Of a stretch of DNA of 64,000 nucleotides, positions 14,850-24,889 are shown in pieces; the first letter of the stretch is position 1, and each line of letters starts with the position of its first letter. The notes below the pieces were generated by a model that saw only the letters and a list, made by a program, of their open reading frames with translations, was not told the DNA's origin and did not search any database. This DNA comes from an uncultured Gammaproteobacteria bacterium (GTDB lineage: Bacteria > Pseudomonadota > Gammaproteobacteria > UBA6429 > Thiohalophilaceae). A program made the position numbers and the translations under genes. The stretch covers positions 186,001 through 250,000 of the forward strand of contig CAJYAN010000001.1 of assembly GCA_913064945.1 (NCBI GenBank), written 5' to 3'.

Positions 14850-17800
14850 ATGACAGCTACCCGCATTCGCGAAATCCCCTACAACTACACCTCCTTTTCT
14901 GATCGCGAGATCGTAATCCGCTTTCTCGGTGAGGATATGTGGCAGACGCTAAATACCCTGCGCGGTGAGCGGGTAACGGGGCGTTCGGCGCGGATGTTGT
15001 TTGAGGTGCTGGGGGATATGTGGGTCGTAACGCGCAACCCGTTTATTCAGGATGACCTGCTGGAAAATCCCAAACGCCTTGGCTCGTTGAGCCATGCCAT
15101 GCATCACCGCCTGGATCAGATCGAGACGCGAGCGGAGGGAAACACACAGGCCTTAGCCCTGGCGCAGGCGGCAAGGCAGTCCGTGCGTGACTTTGAGGCC
15201 TGGTTTCCGCAGCAGGCGCAGTTGCGTCAGCAGGTGCTAAAGAAACTCAGTAAGGTCACCCGTAAAGACAACATCGCCTTTGATGGTCTGGCGCGCGTGT
15301 CGCATGTGACGGATGCCTCGGACTGGCGCGTGGAATATCCACTGGTCGTGATTAGCCCCGATACCGAAAGCGAAGTGCAGGCGGTGGTCAAGGCCTGTAT
15401 TGAATTGAAGTTGTGCATTATCCCGCGTGGCGGTGGTACCGGTTATACCGGTGGTGCGGTGCCATTGCAGGCCAATAGCGTGGTTATTAATACCGAAAAG
15501 CTGGAAGACCTCGGTGAGGTTGTAATGCAGGACCTGTCGGTAACAGACGGTCTGCCGGCGATAAAAGATGTCGCCACCATTCGTACCGGTGCCGGGGTGG
15601 TAACCAAGCGTGTCTCCGAGCGCGCCGAACAAAATGGTTTTATGTTTGCGGTTGATCCGACCTCTCAGGATGCCTCCTGCATCGGGGGCAACATCGCCAT
15701 GAACGCCGGTGGTAAGAAGGCCGTGTTATGGGGCACCACGTTGGACAACCTGGTGTCGTGGCGCATGGTGATGCCTGACGGCCAGTGGCTGGAAGTGGAA
15801 CGCCTTAATCATAACCTTGGCAAGATCCATGTTCAGCAAGAGGTAACGTTTCGCCTGACGCGTTACGGGCTTGATGGCACGACGGTGATCGGTGAGCCGG
15901 AACTGTTAAGCCTGCCCGGCCAGTCGCTGCGTAAGCAGGGTCTGGGTAAGGATGTCACCAACAAATTTCTTGGCGGACTGCCGGGCATTCAAAAAGAAGG
16001 CTGCGATGGCCTGATCACCTCGGCGGTGTTTATTCTGCATCGCATGCCCAGTGTGATTCGTACGGTCTGTCTGGAATTTTTTGGTAACGATATGCACCAG
16101 GCGGTCTCCGCCATTGTGGAGACCAAGGATTTTATCGATGCCAAAAAAGATGTGGTCCTTGCTGGCATGGAACACCTGGATGAGCGCTACGTCAAGGCCG
16201 TGAATTACACCACCAAGGCCGCCAGTCGTGGCCGACCCAAAATGATTCTGCTGATTGATATTGCCGGTGAGGTAGAGGATAGCGTCGCGCAGACGGCCTC
16301 TGCTATTGTCAAGATGGCGAATGCGCGTAATGCGGAAGGCTTTATTGCCGTTAGTGATGAGGCGCGTAAGCGTTTCTGGTCTGACCGCGCCCGTACTGCG
16401 GCGATTGCCGCACATACCAATGCCTTCAAGATCAATGAAGACGTGGTGATCCCGTTATCTAAACTGGCGGAATATAACGAGGGTATCGAACGCATCAATA
16501 TTGAGCTGTCGATTCAGAACAAGCTCGTCATGCTGGCCGCGGTGAAAACCTATCTATCCGGCGATGTCCCCGAGCTACACCCGGTGATCGCCGGTCAGGC
16601 GCCGGTTGAAACGGATGCCGAGAGCGAGGCCATCTGGCGCAACAAGATTAACGAGGCACTGGAAGTTCTGGAACAGGTGTCGACGCACTGGCAACAGATT
16701 CTCGATAAAATGGATCAACCCGCCGCTGAGTTGCAGTTGATGTTTGGTCTGAACCGTGATGTCGACTTGCAACAGCGTGATACGATCTTCTCCCTGCTGC
16801 AGCATCATAACCTGCGGGTCTCGTATCGCAAGAATGTCGAACAACCCCTGAAGGCCATTTTTTCCGGCCATGACCTGGAGGCCGTGCGTAATAAGCTGGA
16901 TAGCATTCATGCCAAATATCGTTCCGGCCGCCTGTTTGTGGCGACGCATATGCACGCCGGAGATGGCAATGTGCATACCAATATCCCGGTGAACTCCAAC
17001 GACTACACCATGATGCAACAGGCGGAAGTGGTAGTAGCGCGCATTATGGCGCTGGCCGAATCCCTCGACGGGGTCATTTCCGGTGAACATGGTATCGGCC
17101 TGACCAAGCTCTCGTTTCTCGACAAAGACACCATTGCCGACTTTAGTGCCTACAAACAAAAAGTCGATCCGAACGCGGTATTCAATCCCGGTAAGCTGCA
17201 GGCCGGTAGTGATCTACACAACGCCTATACACCGTCATTAAGACTGGTCGAACAGGAGGCCCTGATCCTGGAGGCCAGCGACCTGGGGCAGTTGAATAAT
17301 TCCATCAAGGACTGTCTGCGCTGTGGCAAGTGCAAGCCGGAGTGTAATACGCATATCCCGCGCGCCAACTTGCTGTATTCGCCGCGTAACAAGATCCTGG
17401 CGACGGGTTTGATTATTGAGGCGGTCCTGTATGAAGAACAGACCCGTCGCGGAATTTCAATTCGTCACTTTGATGAAATGAATGATGTCGCGGACCACTG
17501 CACCGTCTGTCACAAGTGCTTTAACCCCTGCCCGGTGAATATCGATTTTGGTGATGTCTCGGTCAGTATGCGGAGTTTGTTGAAGGCCAAAAATAAAAAG
17601 CGCAACAATATTGGGACGCGCCTGTCGATGATGTTTCTCAACAGTACAGAACCCATGTGGGTGAAGCTATTGCACCACGGCATGATTGGTCTGGGCTATC
17701 CGGCGCAGCGCTGGGCGAGTAAGGTGTTTAATTTGCTGACACCAAAACGCAAGGCACCACCGGCCTCGACGACCGGTAAGCCACAGGTACGTGAACAGGT

Positions 17801-18719
17801 CGTTAACTTCTTCAAGACCTCCATGCCGGGACACATGCCGTGGCAGACCATGCGTCAGTTGTTGAATGCGGAGGAGGCCGGCCTGGTGCCGATCGTGCGT
17901 AAACCGCAGCTTAGTGAGACTGATAGTGAAGCCGTATTTTATTTTCCTGGTTGCGGCTCCGAGCGTCTATTCAGTCAGGTCGGTCTGGCCACACTGGCCA
18001 TGCTTTATGATACCGGCGTGCAGACGGTATTGCCGCCGGGCTACTTGTGTTGTGGCTATCCGCAGACCGCCGGCGGCGATGCCGCCAAGGGTAAACAGAT
18101 TGCGGTGGACAATCAGGTGCTGATGCACCGTGTCGCCAATACGCTAAATTATCTGGATATCAAAACCGTGGTCGTTTCCTGCGGTACCTGCATGGACCAG
18201 TTATTAGGTTACCAGTTTGATAAAATCTTTCCCGGTTGTCGCTTGCTGGATATTCATGAGTACCTGATGGAGAAGGGCGTCAAACTGGGGCAGGTTACGG
18301 GTAAACAATATCTGTATCACGACCCGTGTCACACCCCCATGAAACGGCATAACCCGGTACGTGTGGCCTCCACCCTAATGAACCAGGAAGTCCTGTTATC
18401 ACCGCGTTGCTGTGGTGAGGCAGGCACCATGGCGATATCACGCCCGGATATCTCGAACCAGTTACACTATCGAAAATTGAGTGAACTGCAGGACGGTATT
18501 GCACAACTTCAGTCAAAGCAAAATGACAATAATATTGAAGTCAAAATGCTAACCTCCTGTCCCTCCTGCCAACAGGGACTATCGCGCTATGAGAGTGAAA
18601 CAGGCATCACCACAGATTATATCGTGGTGGAATTGGCCAAATATCACCTCGGCGAGAATTGGCAGCAACAGTTCATTGAGCAGGTGACTCAGGGCGGAAT
18701 CGAAAGGGTATTATTATAA
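14850..18719 (+). CDS. DUF3683 FAD-linked oxidase / iron-sulfur fusion (D-lactate dehydrogenase-like)
   Basis: This 1289-residue protein begins [20 protein letters not shown], the signature of the DUF3683 family. A FAD-binding type 4 domain follows at about residues 165-340 ([15 protein letters not shown]), then a FAD-oxidase C-terminal region ending with [15 protein letters not shown] and [16 protein letters not shown] near 710-760. The [4Fe-4S] motifs [14 protein letters not shown] and [14 protein letters not shown] lie near 825 and 885. Two CCG domains follow ([40 protein letters not shown]). The layout is that of respiratory D-2-hydroxyacid dehydrogenases such as Dld-II, fused with its iron-sulfur partner. 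The ATG at 14850 follows a TTG. A REPIN array starts at the base after the stop codon. Confidence 0.88.
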   Translation: MTATRIREIPYNYTSFSDREIVIRFLGEDMWQTLNTLRGERVTGRSARMLFEVLGDMWVVTRNPFIQDDLLENPKRLGSLSHAMHHRLDQIETRAEGNTQALALAQAARQSVRDFEAWFPQQAQLRQQVLKKLSKVTRKDNIAFDGLARVSHVTDASDWRVEYPLVVISPDTESEVQAVVKACIELKLCIIPRGGGTGYTGGAVPLQANSVVINTEKLEDLGEVVMQDLSVTDGLPAIKDVATIRTGAGVVTKRVSERAEQNGFMFAVDPTSQDASCIGGNIAMNAGGKKAVLWGTTLDNLVSWRMVMPDGQWLEVERLNHNLGKIHVQQEVTFRLTRYGLDGTTVIGEPELLSLPGQSLRKQGLGKDVTNKFLGGLPGIQKEGCDGLITSAVFILHRMPSVIRTVCLEFFGNDMHQAVSAIVETKDFIDAKKDVVLAGMEHLDERYVKAVNYTTKAASRGRPKMILLIDIAGEVEDSVAQTASAIVKMANARNAEGFIAVSDEARKRFWSDRARTAAIAAHTNAFKINEDVVIPLSKLAEYNEGIERINIELSIQNKLVMLAAVKTYLSGDVPELHPVIAGQAPVETDAESEAIWRNKINEALEVLEQVSTHWQQILDKMDQPAAELQLMFGLNRDVDLQQRDTIFSLLQHHNLRVSYRKNVEQPLKAIFSGHDLEAVRNKLDSIHAKYRSGRLFVATHMHAGDGNVHTNIPVNSNDYTMMQQAEVVVARIMALAESLDGVISGEHGIGLTKLSFLDKDTIADFSAYKQKVDPNAVFNPGKLQAGSDLHNAYTPSLRLVEQEALILEASDLGQLNNSIKDCLRCGKCKPECNTHIPRANLLYSPRNKILATGLIIEAVLYEEQTRRGISIRHFDEMNDVADHCTVCHKCFNPCPVNIDFGDVSVSMRSLLKAKNKKRNNIGTRLSMMFLNSTEPMWVKLLHHGMIGLGYPAQRWASKVFNLLTPKRKAPPASTTGKPQVREQVVNFFKTSMPGHMPWQTMRQLLNAEEAGLVPIVRKPQLSETDSEAVFYFPGCGSERLFSQVGLATLAMLYDTGVQTVLPPGYLCCGYPQTAGGDAAKGKQIAVDNQVLMHRVANTLNYLDIKTVVVSCGTCMDQLLGYQFDKIFPGCRLLDIHEYLMEKGVKLGQVTGKQYLYHDPCHTPMKRHNPVRVASTLMNQEVLLSPRCCGEAGTMAISRPDISNQLHYRKLSELQDGIAQLQSKQNDNNIEVKMLTSCPSCQQGLSRYESETGITTDYIVVELAKYHLGENWQQQFIEQVTQGGIERVLL

Positions 18720-19034
18720 TCGCGGCGAGGGCGCCGCTCCTACGAGGGAAATGTTTTGGTAGGAGCGCCGCCCCCGGCGCGAATCAATATACCGGCAGGC
18801 CATTGCGGCGAGGGCGCCGCTCCTACGGGGAAAATGTTTTGGTAGGAGCGCCGGCCCCGGCGCGAATCTATATACCGGCAGGCCATTGCGGCGAGGGCGC
18901 CGCTCCTACGGGGGAAATGTTTTGGTAGGAGCGCCGGCCCCGGCGCGAATCTATATACCGGCAGGCCATTGCGGCGAGGGCGCCGCTCCTACGGGGAAAA
19001 TGTTTTGGTAGGAGCGCCGGCCCCGGCGCGATTA
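18720..19034. repeat. REPIN tandem array E (period 83 bp)
   Basis: Units with GGTAGGAGCGCCG begin near 18758, 18841, 18924 and 19007, an exact 83-bp period. The inverted arm CGGCGAGGGCGCCGCTCCTA recurs, and the linker is GGGGAAAATGTTTT or a variant. Three of the four units carry the GGCCCCGGCGC form of the first arm. The array begins immediately after the DUF3683 stop codon; the last unit is partial. Confidence 0.92.
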
Positions 19035-19258
19035 AATCAGTCGTGGCGAGAGGCCTTCAGATCGCGATATGTGTGTTAATTGGTAGCGGCGGTAAATGGC
19101 TACGCTATCGGCATGTATACGTTATGCAGAATGGAAATCGTTGTCAGCATGTGAGCGACGTTTAAATATACGCAAAGTTACGTGTATTCAGTAAGGCCGT
19201 AGTATTGCAGACTCTCTGTGCTGTGCGCGACACGCCTAACAATGTCGAGGAACCTGTT

Positions 19259-19768
19259 ATGAAAAAAGTCCTAAGTCTGTTATCGATGACTCTGCTGATG
19301 AGTAGTCTGATAAGTCCCTCCGTCCGTGCGGATGAGTCTATGACCGTGAACATCAAACGACTCTCTATGGAAACTGCCCTGAGGATCGCCCAGGCGGCGA
19401 TTCAGGCCTGTCGTAAAGAAGGCGTTCAGGTTGGCGTGACGGTCGTTGATCGCGGTGGTCATGCCCAGGTCGTGCTGCGCGATGTTCTGGCCATGGACTT
19501 GACGCTGCGTATTAGCCAGCAAAAGGCCTATACCGCGATGGCGTTTAATGCCCCCACCTCTTCGCTGGAAGGCCGCTTTAAAACCGAGGGCACCATTGCC
19601 AAGATTAATGGCATTGTCTTTTCCGCCGGTGGTGTGCCCATTCAGGCCGGCGGTATGATTCTCGGCGGTGTCGGTGTCAGTGGCGCACCTTCTGGTCTTA
19701 CCGATGAGAAGTGTGCCTCTGCGGGTGTTAAGGCGGTGACCGCTGACCTGGAAATGGAAGGTATGTGA
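19259..19768 (+). CDS. Exported GlcG/HbpS-type heme-binding protein
   Basis: The 169-residue precursor has a signal peptide (MKKVLSLLSMTLLMSSLISP, cleavage near VRA-DE). The mature part is a GlcG/HbpS (DUF336) domain: LSMETALRIAQAAIQACRKE, VGVTVVDRGGHAQVVLRD, and a glycine-rich end with GGMILGGVGVSGAPSG. Family members bind heme or small ligands; some act in degradation operons as GlcG. CGAGG lies eight bases before the ATG at 19259. It stands alone between REPIN array E and the convergent DUF2905 gene, so there is no pathway clue. Confidence 0.85.
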   Translation: MKKVLSLLSMTLLMSSLISPSVRADESMTVNIKRLSMETALRIAQAAIQACRKEGVQVGVTVVDRGGHAQVVLRDVLAMDLTLRISQQKAYTAMAFNAPTSSLEGRFKTEGTIAKINGIVFSAGGVPIQAGGMILGGVGVSGAPSGLTDEKCASAGVKAVTADLEMEGM

Positions 19769-19783
19769 TATAAAACAAGTGAT

Positions 19784-19813
19784 GAGGCTCGAGGAACTAG
19801 GGCCGAGGGAAAA
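19784..19813 (+). repeat. GAGG/CTAGG-type repeat
   Basis: The segment gaggctcgaggaactaggg with ccgaggg is another copy of the short repeat seen at 2882 and 7930. Confidence 0.45.
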
Positions 19814-19853
19814 CATTAAATGATTTTTCGAGCCTCTTTATTGTCATTTTAAG

Positions 19854-20054
19854 CTATCGTCGAAAAAACCAGAGCAGAACGCTCAATACCACGCTGATGA
19901 TAATCGCGCTGGTGATGGGAATATAAAGGCGGAAGTTTTCTTTCTCGACGACAACGTCTCCCGGCAGGCGACCCAGGCCGGTTTTTTGTAACCAGGGCCA
20001 GAGGGCGCCCATCACCACCAGGATAATAGCGATAACGATGAGCGCCCGTGACAT
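19854..20054 (-). CDS. DUF2905 small membrane protein
   Basis: The 66-residue protein has two transmembrane segments (LIVIAIILVVMGALWPWL and ITSAIIISVVLSVLLWFF). Between them lies GLGRLPGDVVVEKENFRLYI, the conserved DUF2905 motif. Function is unknown; the family often sits beside ruvB or other housekeeping genes. It begins five bases after the rpiA stop and is probably co-transcribed with it. Confidence 0.9.
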   Translation of the reverse strand: MSRALIVIAIILVVMGALWPWLQKTGLGRLPGDVVVEKENFRLYIPITSAIIISVVLSVLLWFFRR

Positions 20055-20059
20055 GGGTA

Positions 20060-20725
20060 TTAGCTTAGCGTTTTAACGCCGTTTTGCGTTCCCAGTAACA
20101 GGATGTCAGCAGGCCGTTTGGCGAACAGGCCATTGGTGACCACGCCGGTAATCATGTTGAGTGTTGTCTCCACTTCTATCGGGTCGAGTATGTCCAGTTC
20201 ATGAATATCGAGAATGATGTTGCCATTGTCGGTGGTAAAGCCCTCGCGTAGTACCGGTTGGCCGCCAATCTGCTTGATGATTTCACGCGCCACCAGGCTA
20301 CGGGCCATGGGGATGACTTCAACCGGCAGCGGAAATTTTCCCAGCCGGTCGACGAGTTTTGATTCATCGGCGATACAGACGAATTTTTTACTGGCCGCGG
20401 CGACGATCTTTTCGCGGGTCAGCGCGCCACCGCCACCTTTGACAAGGTGCAAGTGATGTGTGGATTCGTCGGCGCCATCGACATAGACGGACAGACCATT
20501 GACGTCATTCAGCTCGAAAACCGGAATGCCATGAGCCTTGAGTCGATCGGCGCTGGCGACGGAGCTGGCGACGGTACCCTCAATTTTGCCTTTGATTTTG
20601 GCCAACTCATCAATAAAGCAATTCGCTGTTGAGCCGGTGCCGACACCGATGATGGTGCCTGCTTCGACGTATTCGATAGCCGCCTTGGCGACCTCTTGCT
20701 TCATTTCATCCTGTGTCAGTGCCAT
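20060..20725 (-). CDS. rpiA: Ribose-5-phosphate isomerase A
   Basis: RpiA interconverts ribose 5-phosphate and ribulose 5-phosphate in the pentose phosphate pathway. The 221-residue protein carries [39 protein letters not shown] and [16 protein letters not shown], which supply the phosphate loop, catalytic Asp residues and Lys. The ATG at 20725 follows GGCAGGAACC; an in-frame start at 20788 would add 21 residues not found in the family. The gene is divergent from ilvA. Confidence 0.96.
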   Translation of the reverse strand: MALTQDEMKQEVAKAAIEYVEAGTIIGVGTGSTANCFIDELAKIKGKIEGTVASSVASADRLKAHGIPVFELNDVNGLSVYVDGADESTHHLHLVKGGGGALTREKIVAAASKKFVCIADESKLVDRLGKFPLPVEVIPMARSLVAREIIKQIGGQPVLREGFTTDNGNIILDIHELDILDPIEVETTLNMITGVVTNGLFAKRPADILLLGTQNGVKTLS

Positions 20726-20838
20726 GGTTCCTGCCTCGATATTAGTGTTAATTGCTGCCAGTGCATTGTTGCGCCGGGAAAGTATCATTATATTAGGCCT
20801 TGGTGTCAGGTATCCAGTTGAAACGAGTGAATCACAGC

Positions 20839-22356
20839 ATGTTAGATGAGTATGTCAAAAGAATTTTACAGGCCAGGGTGTATGAGCTGGCCGAAAAGAC
20901 TCCGCTGGAGAAGGCGAATCGGCTGAGTCAGCGTCTGTCGAACCATATCTGGCTCAAGCGCGAAGACCTGCAGTCGGTTTTCTCCTTTAAATTGCGTGGC
21001 GCTTATAACAAGATCGTGCATTTGACGGCCGAACAGCAGGCAAAGGGCATTATTGCGGCCTCTGCCGGTAATCATGCCCAGGGTGTTGCCATGTCGGCAC
21101 ATAAGCTGGGTCTACAGGCCGTTATCGTCATGCCCAAGACGACACCGCGCATCAAAATCGAGGCCGTTGCCTCCTGGGATGCTGAGGTGGTGCTTCACGG
21201 TAATACCTATGATGATGCCTATGCACGCTCGATGAAGATCGTTGCGGCAAGAGGCCTGACCTATATTCATCCGTATGATGACCCCGATGTGATCGCCGGT
21301 CAGGGGACGATCGGCAAGGAAATTATCGATGAGTATGGTGATCAGATCCATGCCATCTTTATCCCGGTCGGTGGCGGGGGACTCATTGCGGGGATATCGG
21401 CCTATATTAAAACGCTGTATCCGCATATCAAGATCATCGGTGTGGAGCCTGATGACGCACCGAGTATGTATGAAGCCTTAAAGGCCAATGAACGTGTGCT
21501 GTTGGATCAGGTGGGGATTTTTGCCGATGGTGTTGCGGTGCGGCAGGTGGGTGAGGAGACATTTCGTATTGCCAGACAAACGGTCGATGAGGTCATTCTG
21601 GTCAGTACGGACGAGTTGTGCGCGGCCATTAAGGATATCTTTGACGATACGCGCTCAATCGTTGAACCGGCGGGTGCCCTGGCGGTGGCCGGAATTAAAA
21701 AATATGTGCAGCGTGACTCGGCCCGTGGTCAGAACCTGATCGCAATCAATAGCGGTGCCAATATGAACTTTGATCGCCTGCGGCATGTGGCCGAACGCGC
21801 TGAGTTGGGTGAACATCGTGAGGCACTGTTTGCGGTCACCATCCCGGAACGTCCTGGTAGTTTTCGGGAATTTTGTGAGACCATCGGCCGTCGCGGTATT
21901 ACCGAATTCAATTATCGCTATGCCGATAAGGCAGCAGCCCACGTGTTTGTCGGTATCCAGATGCATGAAAGCGTCAGCGAAAAGGATGTCCTGCTGGCAA
22001 AGCTCCGCGACATGGATTACCCCGTCGTGGACATGAGCGACAACGAAATGGCGAAGCTGCATATCCGCTATATGGTCGGTGGCAAGGCCCAGAATGCCGA
22101 TGCTGAACGCCTGTTCCGTTTTGAGTTCCCAGAACGTCCCGGCGCCTTATTACGCTTTCTGAATCACATGGGGCAGCAGTGGAATATCAGCCTGTTTCAT
22201 TATCGAAATCATGGTGCGGATTACGGTCGTATCCTGGTGGGTATGCAGGTGCCCAAGGGGCAGGACGCTGAATTGAAGGTATTTCTGGATGAAATCGCCT
22301 ATCCCTATTGGGAAGAGACGGAAAATCCGGCCTATCAACTGTTTCTAGGTAGCTAA
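20839..22356 (+). CDS. ilvA: Biosynthetic threonine ammonia-lyase
   Basis: IlvA deaminates threonine to 2-oxobutanoate, the first committed step of isoleucine synthesis. The 505-residue protein has the PLP lysine in [13 protein letters not shown] near residue 50, [14 protein letters not shown] and the phosphate-binding VGGGGLIAG. Two C-terminal ACT-like regulatory domains start near residue 330 ([20 protein letters not shown] and [20 protein letters not shown]), so the enzyme should be feedback controlled by isoleucine. The ATG at 20839 is chosen by homology; a GTG at 20803 is possible. It is monocistronic with a terminator 20 bases downstream. Confidence 0.95.
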   Translation: MLDEYVKRILQARVYELAEKTPLEKANRLSQRLSNHIWLKREDLQSVFSFKLRGAYNKIVHLTAEQQAKGIIAASAGNHAQGVAMSAHKLGLQAVIVMPKTTPRIKIEAVASWDAEVVLHGNTYDDAYARSMKIVAARGLTYIHPYDDPDVIAGQGTIGKEIIDEYGDQIHAIFIPVGGGGLIAGISAYIKTLYPHIKIIGVEPDDAPSMYEALKANERVLLDQVGIFADGVAVRQVGEETFRIARQTVDEVILVSTDELCAAIKDIFDDTRSIVEPAGALAVAGIKKYVQRDSARGQNLIAINSGANMNFDRLRHVAERAELGEHREALFAVTIPERPGSFREFCETIGRRGITEFNYRYADKAAAHVFVGIQMHESVSEKDVLLAKLRDMDYPVVDMSDNEMAKLHIRYMVGGKAQNADAERLFRFEFPERPGALLRFLNHMGQQWNISLFHYRNHGADYGRILVGMQVPKGQDAELKVFLDEIAYPYWEETENPAYQLFLGS

Positions 22357-22378
22357 TAGAGCGGAATTATTGCCAGAA

Positions 22379-22410
22379 CAAAAAAAAGCCCGCTTGATGC
22401 GGGCTTTTTC
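22379..22410. terminator. Bidirectional intrinsic terminator between ilvA and the H1-like gene
   Basis: AAAAAAAGCCCGC, loop TTGAT, and GCGGGCTTTTTC form a perfect stem flanked by A and T runs, so it can serve both converging genes. Confidence 0.95.
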
Positions 22411-22433
22411 TGGGTATATCCCAGGACGATCAC

Positions 22434-22841
22434 TTACTTCTTCTTAGCAGTTTTCTTTTTGGCTGCTTTTTTCTTACCGGCCTTTTTCTTGCCAGCTTTC
22501 TTCTTAGCCGCTTTTTTCTTACCGGCTTTTTTCTTGCCAGCCTTTTTCTTGGCGGCTTTTTTCTTGCCAGCCTTTTTCTTAGCGGCTTTTTTCTTGCCAG
22601 CCTTCTTTTTGGCCTTTTTCTTAGCTACTTTCTTCTTAGCAGCCTTTTTCTTTGCTTTCTTCTTAGTAGCCTTTTTCTTTGCTTTCTTCTTAGTAGCCTT
22701 TTTCTTGGCTACTTTCTTCTTAGCAGCCTTTTTCTTGGCTACTTTTTTCTTTGCTACCTTTTTCTTAGTAGCTGTTTTTTTCTTGGTGCTGCGTTTTTTT
22801 GCAGCGGTTTTTTTCTTTGCTGTTTTCTTTTTTGTTGCCAT
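22434..22841 (-). CDS. Histone H1-like Lys/Ala-rich repeat protein
   Basis: The 135-residue protein is made almost only of Lys, Ala and Gly with some Thr. The N terminus MATKKKTAKKKTAAKKRSTK is followed by repeats of KKKVAKKKA and later KKKAGKKKAAKK. It resembles the C-terminal tail of eukaryotic H1 and bacterial AlgP/HctB-like proteins that bind DNA non-specifically. GGAGGG lies eight bases before the ATG at 22841; the upstream start at 22868 is unlikely. The extreme repetition makes length variation between strains probable. The plus-strand poly-Phe frame over the same region is a shadow. Confidence 0.9.
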   Translation of the reverse strand: MATKKKTAKKKTAAKKRSTKKKTATKKKVAKKKVAKKKAAKKKVAKKKATKKKAKKKATKKKAKKKAAKKKVAKKKAKKKAGKKKAAKKKAGKKKAAKKKAGKKKAGKKKAAKKKAGKKKAGKKKAAKKKTAKKK

Positions 22842-23463
22842 TTTATCAACCCTCCAGAAGTTGAACACTGAGTTAACAACGCGAGTATAGCTAACTTACA
22901 ATAAAATGCTAGTAAGTGTGTTTAAAATCTAGTTACTACCATTTGTTTATGTTCGAATTTCCAGTTTCAGGAGTTCAAAAACTGTTTTCATACAAAAATT
23001 TTCCCGTTCGAACAAAGATTTTATAAATTTTCAGTCAGTGGTGGATGATTTCATGGTGCTGAGGCCATCTGTCCCTGTAAATTTTTATAAAATCACCTGC
23101 TCATCATACGATTCGGCAAAAGTTTTGCTGTTTGAGAAGCGATCATTAGTCCAAACAAGCGTCACTGTTGCCATTTATCGTCCTCAATAGGCTGTAACTT
23201 TAAAAATTGACGCTGAAGACGTGCGATTACATTTGTTTAAGACGTTATCCGGGATAAAAATTTAATAATTTCGAGGTGGCCGGGTAGTTTGAAAGGAAGA
23301 TTGTTATGAATGGCGGCAGCGATCGGCCTTAATCGTGAAAATATTTTTATAAAAGGCTAAAAAAATTGCAGGATGCAACAGAATAGGGCGCTTATCAGGT
23401 CATATGCTGCATTTGAGGACCTTCATACTATTAATATGGTGATATGAAGGTATGCGTTTTGAG
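22842..23463. other. A+T-rich non-coding region upstream of the H1-like gene
   Basis: About 620 bp without a recognised gene. It probably contains the promoter of the H1-like gene on its right-hand strand. A hairpin CCTTCATA...TATGAAGG lies near 23420-23450. A possible 29-codon frame on the minus strand (23085-23174) is listed separately. Confidence 0.5.
23085..23174 (-). CDS. Possible 29-residue small ORF
   Basis: The frame MATVTLVWTNDRFSNSKTFA continues to ESYDEQVIL and stops with TAA. GAGGA lies six bases before the ATG. The start region TGAGGACGATAAATGGCAAC resembles that of the H1-like gene (GGAGGGTTGATAAAATGGCA), which suggests either a related leader or a relic of a duplicated 5' end. 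No homologue is recognised, and coding status is uncertain. Confidence 0.2.
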   Translation of the reverse strand: MATVTLVWTNDRFSNSKTFAESYDEQVIL

Positions 23464-23934
23464 TTATGAAGATTGATGCTCAAGTTTCAGGATGAAGTCC
23501 CACTGATTTTTGCCAATGGGCATTATCGACAGGCGATTGCCTCGCTGTAGAAGCGGCAACCCGGCCAATGATTTGTATGTCTTTAACTCCTGCAGGCTGA
23601 TGTCGCGCTTGAGCTTGCGGACAAACTGTACGTTGACCATATACCAGCGCGGATTGCTGGGGCTGCTCCTGGGGTCATAGTATTTATTTTTGATATCGAA
23701 GGCGGTGAAATCAGGATAAGCCTCCTTTATGACTCTGGCGATGCCGACGATGCTCGGTTGTTTGCAGCTGGAATGATAAAAAAAGATGAGATCCCCCTTT
23801 TTCATCTGATCGCGCATCATATTGCGAGCCTGATAATTGCGGACACCGTCCCAGTGTTCGGTCTTTTCAGGCCGTGCAGCGAGGTCATCGATGCTGAAGC
23901 TATCGGGTTCCGATTTCATGAGCCAGTAATTCAT
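23464..23934 (-). CDS. EVE-domain protein
   Basis: The 156-residue protein is a single EVE domain of the PUA superfamily: MNYWLMKSEPDSFSIDDLAA at the start, HWDGVRNYQARNMMRDQMKK, and DLIFFYHSSCKQPSIVGIAR. EVE proteins bind modified bases in RNA or DNA (for example 5-methylcytosine derivatives). It lies 32 bases after fau on the same strand, as part of the zapA-6S-fau block. This association with fau is common in gammaproteobacteria. Confidence 0.93.
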   Translation of the reverse strand: MNYWLMKSEPDSFSIDDLAARPEKTEHWDGVRNYQARNMMRDQMKKGDLIFFYHSSCKQPSIVGIARVIKEAYPDFTAFDIKNKYYDPRSSPSNPRWYMVNVQFVRKLKRDISLQELKTYKSLAGLPLLQRGNRLSIMPIGKNQWDFILKLEHQSS

Positions 23935-23966
23935 GTCTGTCCTCGAAGGGTTTGGTCGGCCAGGAG

Positions 23967-24572
23967 TTAAGGCACTTTATATAAGCTGACATCAGTAACG
24001 ATGGCATCTAAAGGCACATCCCAGGGCTGTGATGCCAGCTGCGGCTGACGCTGGAATTCATAGGCGGTGCCCAGCAGGAGTGGTTTGCGCCAGTGGCTGT
24101 TTCGATGCAAAAAGGCGAAGCTGCGATCATAGTAGCCACCGCCCATACCGAGCCGATTGCCTTGCGTATCAAAGCCCACCAGTGGCATCAGGACCAGATC
24201 CAGACGACGCAGTGGAAAATTACGCGCTTTGTTGGCGTGTGCCGGTTCAGGAATTCCGTAGCGGTTTTTATATAGCGGGGTTTGGTGGGTAAAAGGCACG
24301 AACCAGAGGCGATGCGTATGCCGATGACCGACGATGGGCAGATAACATTGTTTACCCTGTTGCCAGGCATAGTGGATCAGTGGCCAGAGATTCATTTCAC
24401 CATCATTTGGCAGGTAAACGGCGATGTGCCGGCTACGTTGAAACAGACGAGAGCCGCGAAGTTGCTGTACGAGTTGCGCGGCGGCATGCTGGCGTTGCTG
24501 GTGCGTAAGACCTTGTCTTGCTGAGCGGAGTTGTTGGCGTAGTTGAAAGCGTGCTTGTTCTGTCATAGCCAT
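23967..24572 (-). CDS. fau: 5-formyltetrahydrofolate cyclo-ligase
   Basis: Fau (YgfA) converts 5-formyltetrahydrofolate to 5,10-methenyltetrahydrofolate using ATP. The 201-residue protein has the basic N terminus RQQLRSARQGLTHQQRQHAA, VYLPNDGEMNLWPLI, and the family signature MPLVGFDTQGNRLGMGGGYYDR near residue 135-156. The start at 24572 is used; a second Met is two codons later. 6S RNA lies directly upstream, as in E. coli ssrS-ygfA, so fau is probably partly read through from 6S. Confidence 0.95.
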   Translation of the reverse strand: MAMTEQARFQLRQQLRSARQGLTHQQRQHAAAQLVQQLRGSRLFQRSRHIAVYLPNDGEMNLWPLIHYAWQQGKQCYLPIVGHRHTHRLWFVPFTHQTPLYKNRYGIPEPAHANKARNFPLRRLDLVLMPLVGFDTQGNRLGMGGGYYDRSFAFLHRNSHWRKPLLLGTAYEFQRQPQLASQPWDVPLDAIVTDVSLYKVP

Positions 24573-24589
24573 GCAGTCTTAGGAAGAGT

Positions 24590-24842
24590 GGGATGTCCCC
24601 GCCTGTACCGTCCCGGACACTTTTGCCTGAACCGAAAGTTCAAGCGTGGGTCCTCATATCGTGACAGGACCTTTGAGTCACGCATGCGCCTGACACCAGG
24701 GTCAGACGTGTAACTGCTCAGTCCTGCAACAAGTTTGGTCCCGAGGGTATTTATTAAGGCTCAAGCGCGTTAAAGGGCTCGGAGCGCACCAACAAGTGGA
24801 GGTGAAAATCCTGTGGACTTCACATACCGCAGGGAACATCCC
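24590..24842 (-). ncRNA. ssrS: 6S RNA (expanded)
   Basis: The location between zapA and fau is the classic ssrS site. On the minus strand the 5' end GGGATGTTCCCTGCGG pairs with the 3' end GGCGGGGACATCCC (closing stem 24832-24842 with 24590-24600). Inner landmarks match E. coli 6S: GTTGGTGCGCTCCGAGC, GAGCCTTAATAAATAC at the central bubble where product RNA is made, the GCTTGAAC/GTTCAGGC hairpin and GGTACAGGCGGGGACATC. The span of about 253 nt exceeds the usual 180-200 nt, because about 75 nt with two extra stem-loops lies between the bubble and the GCTTGAAC hairpin. 6S binds sigma70 RNA polymerase in stationary phase. Confidence 0.82.
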
Positions 24843-24889
24843 GTGATTTAAAGAATACTCTCTCTTTTTGGAAAAATACAGGGTATCTG

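Noticed and set aside
22459-22890. Plus-strand frame encoding a Phe/Ala/Leu-rich protein
   Set aside because: It is the antisense shadow of the Lys/Ala-rich H1-like gene, which has the proper start and ribosome-binding site.
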